A DNA stretch of 64,000 bases from assembly GCA_947455205.1 (NCBI GenBank), contig CANGNF010000005.1:62001-126000 (forward strand). Reading direction: 5' to 3'. This stretch comes from Acetobacteraceae bacterium (GTDB lineage Bacteria > Pseudomonadota > Alphaproteobacteria > Acetobacterales > Acetobacteraceae). The position numbers were made by a program, and so were the translations under genes. This document shows positions 8,490 through 16,258 of this stretch, one piece after another. Positions within the stretch are counted from its first letter, which is position 1. Each line of letters begins with the position of its first letter. The notes beneath the pieces were generated by a model, which was not told the DNA's origin, searched no databases, and worked only from the letters and a program-made list of their open reading frames with translations.

Positions 8490-9230
8490 ATGCTTGAAAC
8501 CACCCGCGACATCATCACCCGCGACGGCGCGATGGAGACCTTCATCGTCCGGCCGGAACGCCACGGCCCGCACCCGGCGGTGCTGATGCTGATGGACGCG
8601 CCGGGCATCCGCGAGGAACTGCGCGACATGGCACGCCGCCTGGCCAGCGTGGGCTACTACGTCATGCTGCCCAACCTGTACTACCGCGCCGGGCGGGACA
8701 GCATGTTCGGCCCCGGCGTGCTGGTGAAGGACGACCCCGAGCGCGACCGCATGCGTGCGATCCGCACCAGGATGACCATCCCGCCGGTGATGCAGGACGT
8801 CGCCGACATGCTGTCCTTCCTGGACACGCAGCCCGAGGTGAAGCCCGGCCCGGTCGGCACCCATGGCTACTGCATGAGCGGCCCCTATTCGCTTGCCGCC
8901 GCCGCCCGCTTTCCGGGCCGCATCGCCGCCGCTGCCTCCTTCTACGGCACCTGGCTGGTCTCGGACGCGGTGGAAAGCCCGCACCTGACGCTGAGCCAGG
9001 GCAAGGCGGAGCTCTACATCTCCTGCGCCGAGCATGACGAGTTGGCGCCGCTGCCGATGGTGGCGGAGCTGAAGGCGCTGTTCACCGCCTCCGGCAATCG
9101 CGGCGAGCTGGAGATCAGCCCGCATGTCCACCACGGCTTCGCCTTCCCGCAGCGCTGGTGCTACGACCAGCCGGCCGCGGAACGCCATTGGGAGCGGCTG
9201 ATCGCGCTGTATCGCCGCAACCTGGGCTAG
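8490..9230 (+). CDS. Dienelactone hydrolase family protein
   Basis: A 246-residue alpha/beta hydrolase. The GYCMSG motif near residue 129 has cysteine as nucleophile, typical of dienelactone hydrolases. An acidic residue in the AEHDELAP loop and the histidine in HHGFAFP complete the triad. No signal peptide, so it is cytoplasmic. Known members hydrolyse dienelactones in chlorocatechol breakdown, but many act on other esters or lactones, so the substrate is open. A strong ribosome site AGGGAG precedes the ATG. It is divergent from the aldehyde oxidase operon, which hints at shared substrates but does not prove it. Confidence 0.9.
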   Translation: MLETTRDIITRDGAMETFIVRPERHGPHPAVLMLMDAPGIREELRDMARRLASVGYYVMLPNLYYRAGRDSMFGPGVLVKDDPERDRMRAIRTRMTIPPVMQDVADMLSFLDTQPEVKPGPVGTHGYCMSGPYSLAAAARFPGRIAAAASFYGTWLVSDAVESPHLTLSQGKAELYISCAEHDELAPLPMVAELKALFTASGNRGELEISPHVHHGFAFPQRWCYDQPAAERHWERLIALYRRNLG

Positions 9231-9382
9231 CGCCGGCCGAAACCCGGCCCGCGGGCGCGACCGGCGGGCCATCCGCCGCGCCGGCGGTAAGGGCGGCGAC
9301 ACGCGGCCTGGCGCTTGCTAGGCCCCTTGCCGCCAGCGGCATCGGCCCACAGCTCTTGCCGCGCTGCTCCGAAAGGCCCCGC

Positions 9383-10345
9383 ATGAAGCCCCTACGCTCG
9401 ATTCTCCTGCTGGCAGGCGTGCTGTTCGCGCATGGCGCGGGGGCGGCCTGGCCGGACCGGCCCATCACCATGGTGGTGCCCTATGCCGCCGGCGGCTCGG
9501 CCGACGTGCTGGCCCGGGTCATGGCGCCGGAAATGGCCAGCCAGCTCGGCCAGCCCGTGGTGGTGGAACTGCGCCCCGGTGCCGGCGGCAACATCGGCGC
9601 CGCGCATGTCGCCCAATCCTCCCGCGCGGATGGCCATACCTTCCTGCTCGGCTCGGTCTCGCTGGCCACCGGCCCGGCCATCTCCACCCTCACCTTCGAC
9701 CCGCTGCGCGACCTGGTGCCCATGGGCGGCATCGGCGCGGTCCCCAACCTGGCGGTGGTCTCGCCCACCTCGCCTTACCGCTCCCTGGCCGAGGTGCTGG
9801 CCGCCGCCCGCGCCCGGCCCGGCAGCATCAGCTACGGCTCCTCCGGCCTGGGCACCGGCAGCCACCTGGCCGGGGAGCTGCTGGCCGCCACCGCCGGGGT
9901 TGACCTGCTGCACGTGCCGTATCGCGGTTCCGGCGCGGTCTACCCCGACCTGATCGCCCAGCGGATCAGCCTGCTGCTGGACGGCATGGGCAGCGCCATC
10001 GGCCAGGTGCAGTCCGGCGCGGTACGCGCCATCGGCATCTCCTCCACCACGCGCAGCGACACGCTGCCGCAGGTGCCCACCATCGCGGAGCAAGGCGCGC
10101 CGGGCTTCGAGTTCTCGCTCTGGCTCGGCTTCTTCGTCCGCAGCGGCACGCCGCCCGAGATCCTGGCCCGGCTGGAAGCGGCGCACCGCCACGCGCTGCA
10201 CGCGCCGCAGGTGCAGGAAAGGCTGCGCCAGGCCGCGGCCCAGCCGATCCCGGAGGACGCCGCCGGCTTCGCCACCTACTTCCGCGCCAACGCCGCGCTG
10301 TGGGCAGACCTGGTGGCACGCGGCAAGTTGCAACGGATTGATTGA
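9383..10345 (+). CDS. Bug-family (tripartite tricarboxylate transporter) solute-binding protein
   Basis: A 320-residue periplasmic binding protein. A cleavable signal peptide (LLLAGVLFAHGAGA, cleavage near residue 23) is followed by WPDRPITMVVPYAAGGSADV and QPVVVELRPGAGGNIG, the two hallmark blocks of the Bug family. HVPYRGSGAVYPDL is the usual third block. These proteins bind carboxylates and similar small molecules. No TctA/TctB membrane partners are in the window, so this is an orphan binding protein. The ATG at 9383 gives the normal start; longer frames would precede the signal peptide. Confidence 0.93.
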   Translation: MKPLRSILLLAGVLFAHGAGAAWPDRPITMVVPYAAGGSADVLARVMAPEMASQLGQPVVVELRPGAGGNIGAAHVAQSSRADGHTFLLGSVSLATGPAISTLTFDPLRDLVPMGGIGAVPNLAVVSPTSPYRSLAEVLAAARARPGSISYGSSGLGTGSHLAGELLAATAGVDLLHVPYRGSGAVYPDLIAQRISLLLDGMGSAIGQVQSGAVRAIGISSTTRSDTLPQVPTIAEQGAPGFEFSLWLGFFVRSGTPPEILARLEAAHRHALHAPQVQERLRQAAAQPIPEDAAGFATYFRANAALWADLVARGKLQRID

Positions 10346-10398
10346 GGCGGCGGGGCGGTTTCGCTTCGCCGCGGCCCGCTTCCGTGCTGAATGGGGGG

Positions 10399-11916
10399 AT
10401 GAGCAGCATCCCTGACGCGCCGACGGCGCGCAGTCCATTGCCCCAGACCTCGCCCGACTTTTTGGCCGGTGGCGGCGAAATGGGCGCCCTGACCAGGGCG
10501 CATGACTGGTCCGCCACCTCGCTCGGCCCGCCGGGGCAGTGGCCGCAGAGCCTGCGCACCGCCGTCCGGCTGATGCTCAACACGCGCCACCCGATGTTCA
10601 TCTTCTGGGGGCCGGAGCTGCTGCAATTCTACAACGACGCCTACCGCGCCACGATGGGGCCGGAGCGCCACCCCGCCGCGCTGGGCCAGCGCGGGCAGGA
10701 TTGCTGGGTGGAGATCTGGGACGCGATCGGGCCGCAGATCGCGCTGGTGATGTCCGGCCAGGGCGCCACCTGGCACGAGGACCAGCTGCTGCCCGTTACC
10801 CGCCACGGCCGGCGGGAGGATGTCTGGTGGACCTACAGCTACAGCCCCATCGACGACGGCGCCCGCGTGGGCGGCGTGCTGGTGGTGTGCAACGACGTCA
10901 CCCAGGAACACCAGACGCGCGAGGCGCTGCGCGCCAGCGAGGCGCATTGGCGCGGCCTGTTCCACAACATGCAGGAAGGCGTGGTGCTGTGCGAGATGGT
11001 GCGCGACGCCGCCGGCCGCGCCATCGACTACCGCTTCCTGGAGGTGAACCCCGCGGTGCGGCGGCTCAGCGGCATCCCGCCGGAGGCGATGGTCGGCCAG
11101 TTGGCCACCGTCGCCATCCCCGGCCTGGAGCCGGTCTGGGTCGAAACCTTCGACCAGGTCACCCGCACCGGCCAGCCGGCGCATTTCGAGTATGGGGTCG
11201 CCAGCCTCAACCGCTGGTTCGAGGTCTCGGCCTATCGCACCGGCGCCAATACCTTCGCCGCGCTGTTCCTGAACGTGACCGAACGCCGCCTGGCGGCCGA
11301 GCGGCAGACCCTGCTGGCGCGGGAGGTGGACCACCGCGCCAAGAACGCGCTGGCGGTGGTGCAGGCGGCGCTGCGGCTGACCCGCGCGCCCGACGTGCCC
11401 AGCTACATGCAGGCGGTGGAAGGCCGCGTCGCCGCCCTGGCCCGCGCCCAGACCCTGCTGGCCGAGGACCGTTGGACCGGCGCCGACCTGCGCGCCCTGC
11501 TGACCGGGGAGCTGGAACCCTTCCTCAGCGCCGGCAGCCCGCGCGTGCGGATGCAGGGGCCGGCGCTGACCCTGCCCGCCGGCGCGGCGCAGCCACTGGC
11601 CATGGCAGTGCATGAACTGGCGACGAATGCGGTCAAGCATGGCGGCCTCGCCTCCCCCAGCGGCGGCGTCACCGTCACCTGGCGGGTGGACAGGTCGGCC
11701 GAGGCCCCCACGCTGCAGCTGTGCTGGACCGAACGCCTGGCCACCCCGCTGGCGGCCCCGCCGACGCGGCGCGGCTTCGGCTCCCGCGTGCTGGACGCCA
11801 CCATCCGCCAGCAGCTGGGCGGCAGCGTCGCGCTGGCCTGGCCGCCGGAGGGCCTGGCCTGCACCCTGACCGTGCCGCTGCGCGCGCCGCCCAGCCTGCC
11901 GCAGCTGCCGATGTAG
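10399..11916 (+). CDS. PAS-containing HWE-family sensor histidine kinase
   Basis: A 505-residue soluble sensor kinase. The N-terminal PAS-like region (about residues 30-170; HPMFIFWGPELLQFYNDAY) is typical of HWE kinases. A second PAS follows at about 185-300 (LFHNMQEGVVLCEM). The phospho-acceptor segment EVDHRAKNALAVVQAAL near 312 is the HWE signature. The ATPase domain has HELATNAVKHGG and RGFGSRVL. HWE kinases are common in alphaproteobacteria and often sense light, redox or general stress. No transmembrane segment and no response-regulator gene next to it. The ATG at 10399 is chosen; an upstream TTG would overlap the preceding gene. Confidence 0.9.
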   Translation: MSSIPDAPTARSPLPQTSPDFLAGGGEMGALTRAHDWSATSLGPPGQWPQSLRTAVRLMLNTRHPMFIFWGPELLQFYNDAYRATMGPERHPAALGQRGQDCWVEIWDAIGPQIALVMSGQGATWHEDQLLPVTRHGRREDVWWTYSYSPIDDGARVGGVLVVCNDVTQEHQTREALRASEAHWRGLFHNMQEGVVLCEMVRDAAGRAIDYRFLEVNPAVRRLSGIPPEAMVGQLATVAIPGLEPVWVETFDQVTRTGQPAHFEYGVASLNRWFEVSAYRTGANTFAALFLNVTERRLAAERQTLLAREVDHRAKNALAVVQAALRLTRAPDVPSYMQAVEGRVAALARAQTLLAEDRWTGADLRALLTGELEPFLSAGSPRVRMQGPALTLPAGAAQPLAMAVHELATNAVKHGGLASPSGGVTVTWRVDRSAEAPTLQLCWTERLATPLAAPPTRRGFGSRVLDATIRQQLGGSVALAWPPEGLACTLTVPLRAPPSLPQLPM

Positions 11917-11973
11917 CAGCGCGCGACGGCGCCGATTTGCCGGATGCGGCGCCGCGCCGGTAGAATCGGGGCC

Positions 11974-13212
11974 ATGTCCATTCCCCCTGCCGGGCCAGCA
12001 CCCGCCGTGTCCCGCCAGGCCTGGATCCTGCTCGGCGGTGCCTTCCTCACCTTCACCCTCGGCGCCAGCCTGATGCACGCCTACACCGTGTTCCTGCTGG
12101 CCTTCATCGCCGAGTTCGCCTGGACCCGCGCCCAGGCCTCGCTGGCCTATTCGGTCGGCCAGCTGGTGGGCGGGCTCAGCTCGCCGCTGGTCGGCGCCAT
12201 GGTGGACCGCATCGGCCCCACGCGCATGGTACTGCTGGGCGGCGCGCTGCTCATCGCCGGCCTCATCGGCAGCGCCATGGCGACGCAGCTGTGGCAGATG
12301 GTGCTGCTGTACGGCGTGGTCATCACGCTGGGCGCCAACTGCATCGGCCTGCTGGTCTTCGTACCGCTGCTGTCGGGCCTGTTCACCCGCCAGCGCGGCA
12401 CCGCCATCGCCGTGCTGCAATCCGGCAACGCCTTCGGCCGCGCGCTCTCGGCGCCGATCAGCCAGTTGCTGATCAGCGGCGTCGGCTGGCGCAACGCCTA
12501 CCTGGTGGAGGCCGCGGCCATGGCGGTGGTGGTGCTGCCGCTGGCCGCGCTGTTCCGCCGCAAGCCCCAGGCCGATGCCGCGACCCCCGCCGCCGGCGCG
12601 CTGCCGCCGCGCCACTGGACCCTGCACGAGGCGATCCGTACCCGGCAGTTCTGGCTGCTGGGCCTGGTCTACATGCTCACCAGCATCGGCAGCTTCCTGG
12701 TCTCCCTGCACCAGATCGCCTTCGCCGTGGATATCGGCTTCGACCCGCTCTATGCCGCCGGCGTGCTGGGCATGGGCGCCTTCCTGGCGCTGCCCGGCGT
12801 CATCCTGACCGGCACGCTGTCGGACTACATCGGCCGGGAACGCGCGGCGGTGCTGACCTATGGCGTCTCCATCATCGGCGTGGTCTTCGCGCTGCTGATC
12901 ACCAGCGCCGACCAGCACCTGTTGCTATGGGCGCATGCGCTGTTCTTCGGCCTCACCTGGGGGGCACGCGGCCCGGCCATCACCGCCAAGACGGCAGACC
13001 TGTTCCCGGGGCCGCGGCTGGGCACCATCCTCGGCGTCATCACCATCGGCTCCGGCCTGGGCGCCGGCATCGGCAGCTGGGCGGCGGGCTGGATCTTCGA
13101 TTTCAGCGGCAGCTACAAGACGGCGTTCTGGCTCTCGATCATCGCCTATGTCGCGGGGTCGGCGGCGTTCTGGTCGCTGCGCCGGCTCAAGCCGGTTGAT
13201 CGAGCGGCTTGA
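11974..13212 (+). CDS. MFS transporter, oxalate/formate antiporter-like
   Basis: A 412-residue major facilitator with about 12 hydrophobic segments split by a cytoplasmic loop near residue 200 (RRKPQADAATP). The loop between helices 2 and 3 has GAMVDRIGPTRMVLLGG, the family's signature region. Overall pattern resembles monocarboxylate/oxalate-formate type permeases. The substrate cannot be read from sequence. The gene follows the HWE kinase by 57 bp on the same strand and ends convergently with the flavoprotein at 13251. Confidence 0.88.
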   Translation: MSIPPAGPAPAVSRQAWILLGGAFLTFTLGASLMHAYTVFLLAFIAEFAWTRAQASLAYSVGQLVGGLSSPLVGAMVDRIGPTRMVLLGGALLIAGLIGSAMATQLWQMVLLYGVVITLGANCIGLLVFVPLLSGLFTRQRGTAIAVLQSGNAFGRALSAPISQLLISGVGWRNAYLVEAAAMAVVVLPLAALFRRKPQADAATPAAGALPPRHWTLHEAIRTRQFWLLGLVYMLTSIGSFLVSLHQIAFAVDIGFDPLYAAGVLGMGAFLALPGVILTGTLSDYIGRERAAVLTYGVSIIGVVFALLITSADQHLLLWAHALFFGLTWGARGPAITAKTADLFPGPRLGTILGVITIGSGLGAGIGSWAAGWIFDFSGSYKTAFWLSIIAYVAGSAAFWSLRRLKPVDRAA

Positions 13213-13236
13213 TTGACGCCTCCGGTGAAGCCACCC
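13211..13236. repeat. REP-like hairpin repeat, copy 4 (AGGCGTCAATC family)
   Basis: Read on the minus strand: a GGTG-gctt-CACC stem, then GG and AGGCGTCAATC. This is the same arrangement as the copies near 40.3 and 47.6 kb: a short perfect stem with 4-nt loop, two bases, then AGGCGT(G/C)AATC. It lies in the 38-bp gap between two convergent genes and may also act as a bidirectional terminator, although no U-run follows. Confidence 0.5.
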
Positions 13237-13250
13237 GCGGCGACCACGCG

Positions 13251-14426
13251 CTAAACCGCCTGCCCGGCCACCCAGCCGGACGACCAGGCCCACTGGAAGT
13301 TGTAGCCGCCCAACCAGCCCGTCACGTCCACCGCCTCGCCGATCACGAACAGCCCCGGCACCGCCTTGGCCTGCATGTCCTTCTGCTGCAGCCCGGCGGT
13401 GTCCACGCCGCCCAGCGTCACCTCGGCCTTGAAGAAGCCCTCGGTGCCGTCGGGCAGCAACTGCCAGTGGTTGAGCAATGCGCCCAGCGTGTTCAGCGCC
13501 TTGTCCGGCACCTCCGCCATGATCCGCGGCGGCAGATGCCGCTCCGCCAGCGCCGCCGCCAGCCGGTTCGGCAGCAGCTCCGCCAGCACCGTCTTGCCCT
13601 CCGCCTTTGGCCGCGCCCGCTTGCGCTCCAGCAGCGCCGCCCGCGCATCCTGCCCCGGCAGCAGGTTCACCGTCAGCGCCTCGCCGGGCTGCCAGTAGGA
13701 GGACGCCTGCAGCACCGCCGGCCCGGACAGCCCCCGATGCGTGAACAGCATGCCCTCGCGGAAGCCACGCTTGCCGGCTTGCGCCTGCACCTCCAGCGCC
13801 ACGCCGGCCAGCGGCTGCATCAGCGCCAGGTCGTCGCCGCCGAAGGTCAGCGGCACCAGGCCGGGCCGCGGCGGCACCACCTCCAGGCCGAAATGCCGGG
13901 CGATGTCGTACGACATGCCCGTCGCCCCCAGCTTGGGGATGGAAAGCCCGCCCGTCGCCAGCACCAGCGCCGGCGCCGCGAACACGCCCTGGCTGGTCTC
14001 CACGCGGAAGCCGGTGTCGCGCGCCACCTCCGCCACCCGGCAGCCCAGCCGCAGCTCCACGCCCACCGCCTCGCATTCCGCCAGCAGCATCGCCAGGATC
14101 TGCCGTGCCGAGCCGTCGCAGAACAACTGCCCCAGCGTCTTTTCGTGGAAGGCGATGCCGTGGCTTTCCACCAGCGCGATGAAATCCGCCGGCCGGTACG
14201 CCGCCAGCGCCGACTTGGCGAAGTGCGGATTGGCCGACAGGAAGCGGTCCGCCCGGCAGTCCCGGTTGGTGAAGTTGCAGCGGCCGCCGCCGCTGATCAA
14301 GATCTTGCCGCCCGGCTGCGCCATGTGGTCCAGCAGCAGCACGCGCCGCCCGCGCCGGCCGGCGCTGATCGCGCACATCAACCCGGCAGCGCCGGCGCCC
14401 AGGATGATCACATCGGGGTTGTCCAT
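13251..14426 (-). CDS. HI0933-family NAD(P)/FAD-dependent oxidoreductase
   Basis: A 391-residue flavoprotein of the HI0933/BaiN family. The dinucleotide-binding GAGAAGL lies near residue 9, GGRCNFTN near residue 50, and GGVDTAGLQ, FVIGEAVDVTGWLGG and YNFQWAWSSG near the C-terminus form the FAD site. Physiological reactions of the family are poorly defined (some reduce unsaturated ketones). The ATG at 14426 places the Rossmann motif at the usual distance; an upstream start would add 24 residues of low-complexity sequence and overlap the divergent leader. Confidence 0.9.
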   Translation of the reverse strand: MDNPDVIILGAGAAGLMCAISAGRRGRRVLLLDHMAQPGGKILISGGGRCNFTNRDCRADRFLSANPHFAKSALAAYRPADFIALVESHGIAFHEKTLGQLFCDGSARQILAMLLAECEAVGVELRLGCRVAEVARDTGFRVETSQGVFAAPALVLATGGLSIPKLGATGMSYDIARHFGLEVVPPRPGLVPLTFGGDDLALMQPLAGVALEVQAQAGKRGFREGMLFTHRGLSGPAVLQASSYWQPGEALTVNLLPGQDARAALLERKRARPKAEGKTVLAELLPNRLAAALAERHLPPRIMAEVPDKALNTLGALLNHWQLLPDGTEGFFKAEVTLGGVDTAGLQQKDMQAKAVPGLFVIGEAVDVTGWLGGYNFQWAWSSGWVAGQAV

Positions 14427-14516
14427 CGGCGCTGTGTCGCACGCCGCCGCCCGCCTTGCCATTGCCGCCGCCATGCCGATGCGCCAGCATCGCCGCAATC
14501 ACGGGAGGCAAGCGAC

Positions 14517-15497
14517 ATGCGCCAGCCAGGCAGACGCGCGACCCTGCTGGGGGCGGCCAGCCTCCTCAGCCCCAGCGTCCACGCCCAAGGGACACCCCCA
14601 GGTTTCCCAGACCGCCCGGTGAAGCTGCTGGTGCCCTACCCCGCCGGCGATGGCCCGGACGTGCTGGGCCGCAGCCTGGCGGAGATGCTGCGCCCTCGCC
14701 TCGGCCAGCCGGTGGTGGTGGAGAACATGCCCGGCGGCGGCACCAGCGTGGCCGCCCTGGCGCTGAAGCGCGCCCCGGCCGATGGCTACACGGTGATGCT
14801 GGGCGGCGCCTCCACGCTGTGCATCGCGCCGCTGCTGAACCCCACGGTCGGCTATGATGGCGAGCGCGATTTCACCCTGCTCTGCCGGCTGGTGGAAAGC
14901 CCGCTGGTGCTGCTGGTCAACGCGCAAGGCCCGGCCAACCTGGCGGAGTTGTTCGCCCTGGCCCGGCGCGGCGGGCAATGGAGCTTCGGTTCCGCCGGCA
15001 TGGGCTCGCCGCACCACCTCTGCGGCGCGCTGCTGGCGCAGCAGGCCGGGGTGGAGGCGGTGCACGTGCCCTATCGCGGCGCCGGCCCGGCGCTGGCGGA
15101 CCTGGCCGGCGGCCGCGTCACCAGCGTGTTCAGCACCCTCGGCCCCGCGGTCGGCCTGCTGCAGGACGGCCGGCTGCGTGCGCTCGCCGTCGCCTCCAGC
15201 CGGCGCATCGCCACGCTGCCGGACACCGCGACGCTGGGGGAACTCGGCCACCAGGGCTTCGCCACCCCCAGCTGGATCGGGCTGATGGCGCCGGCCAACC
15301 TGCCGGCCGGCATCGCCGCGCGGCTTTCCGCCGACGCCATGGCGGTGGTCGATACGCCGGCGGGCCGCGCCCGGATCGAGCAGCTCTCCTTCCTGCCGGC
15401 CGCGCTGCCCTTCCACCAGATCCCCGCCGGCTATGTCGCGGCGGAAACCGCGCGCTGGCGCCCCATCGTCAGCCAATCCGGCGCCACCGCCGGCTGA
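14517..15497 (+). CDS. Bug-family solute-binding protein
   Basis: A 326-residue periplasmic binding protein with a twin-arginine-containing signal (GRRATLLGAASLLSPSVHAQ). Hallmarks are FPDRPVKLLVPYPAGDGPDV, QPVVVENMPGGGTSVA and HVPYRGAGPALADLAGGR. The usual glycine-rich loop is altered to AGDGPD. A good ribosome site GGGAGG (14503-14508) sits 8 nt before the ATG. No transporter membrane genes are nearby; it is 52 bp upstream of a flavin reductase-like gene and may be cotranscribed with it. Confidence 0.92.
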   Translation: MRQPGRRATLLGAASLLSPSVHAQGTPPGFPDRPVKLLVPYPAGDGPDVLGRSLAEMLRPRLGQPVVVENMPGGGTSVAALALKRAPADGYTVMLGGASTLCIAPLLNPTVGYDGERDFTLLCRLVESPLVLLVNAQGPANLAELFALARRGGQWSFGSAGMGSPHHLCGALLAQQAGVEAVHVPYRGAGPALADLAGGRVTSVFSTLGPAVGLLQDGRLRALAVASSRRIATLPDTATLGELGHQGFATPSWIGLMAPANLPAGIAARLSADAMAVVDTPAGRARIEQLSFLPAALPFHQIPAGYVAAETARWRPIVSQSGATAG

Positions 15498-15549
15498 GCG
15501 CGGCTCCACCGCCCGGCGCCTCCCCGGCCTTCCCAACCAAGGACCCCGC

Positions 15550-16206
15550 ATGTTCTACGAACCCCGCAAGGGCAACCACGGGCTGAAGTTCAACCCGTTC
15601 AAGTCCATCACCGTGCCGCGGCCGATCGGCTGGATCTCCACGCTGGACACGCAGGGCCGGCTGAACCTGGCGCCCTTCAGCCAGTTCCAGAACCTCGGCT
15701 TCGACCCGCCCTATGTCATGTTCGCCGCCGCCGGCGGCACCGACAGCCCGCGCAACGCGCAGGACACCGGCGCCTTCGTCGTCAACATGGCCACCTACGA
15801 CCTGCGCGAGGCGGTCAACATCACCGCGCAGAAGGTCCCGCCCGGCGTCAACGAGGCCGAGCTGGCCGGGCTGGAGATGCTGCCGAGCAGCATGGTCGCG
15901 CCGCCCCGCGTTGCCGCCAGCCCGGTCAACATGGAATGCCGCTACCACTGCACCCTGGTGCTGCCCGGGCGCGAACCCGGCGACACCAACTGCGTCGTGG
16001 TGGGGGAGGTCGTCGGCGTCCACATCAAGGACGAGTTCATCACCCCGGATGGCAAGCTGGACGTGCTGAAGATGCGGCCGCTCGCCCGCATGGGCTACAT
16101 GGACTACACCAGCGTGACCGAGGTCTTCACCATGCCGCCGCATGGCAGCGGCGCCGGCAGCCTGAGCATGGGGCTGGAAGGCCGCCCGGCGCGGGAACGG
16201 AAGTAG
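15550..16206 (+). CDS. Flavin reductase-like (FMN-binding split-barrel) protein
   Basis: A 218-residue protein of the flavin reductase-like family. The N-terminal SITVPRPIGWISTLD and LAPFSQFQNLGFDPP are the FMN-binding blocks, and DTGAFVVNMATYDLREAVN follows. Members either supply reduced flavin to an oxygenase or act on substrates directly. The TAG stop at 16204 is followed after 5 nt by a conserved hairpin repeat. Coupling with the preceding binding protein suggests a small uptake-and-oxidation unit, but no partner monooxygenase is adjacent. Confidence 0.88.
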   Translation: MFYEPRKGNHGLKFNPFKSITVPRPIGWISTLDTQGRLNLAPFSQFQNLGFDPPYVMFAAAGGTDSPRNAQDTGAFVVNMATYDLREAVNITAQKVPPGVNEAELAGLEMLPSSMVAPPRVAASPVNMECRYHCTLVLPGREPGDTNCVVVGEVVGVHIKDEFITPDGKLDVLKMRPLARMGYMDYTSVTEVFTMPPHGSGAGSLSMGLEGRPARERK

Positions 16207-16211
16207 CCGCC

Positions 16212-16247
16212 AGCGTCCGGTCGTCGCCGGTAGCAGCACCGGCGGCG
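16212..16247 (+). repeat. 3'-end hairpin repeat, copy A
   Basis: A 36-nt element AGCGTC..GTCGTCGCCGGT plus ACCGGCGGCG that folds into a 10-bp stem (one G-U) with a 6-nt loop. Ungapped alignment shows the same element at 49471-49517 and, on the minus strand, 59807-59853. It fills the gap between two convergent genes (16206 and 16259). Likely an intrinsic terminator or small mobile palindrome; no U-tract follows. Confidence 0.6.
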
Positions 16248-16258
16248 TGCATCGGACC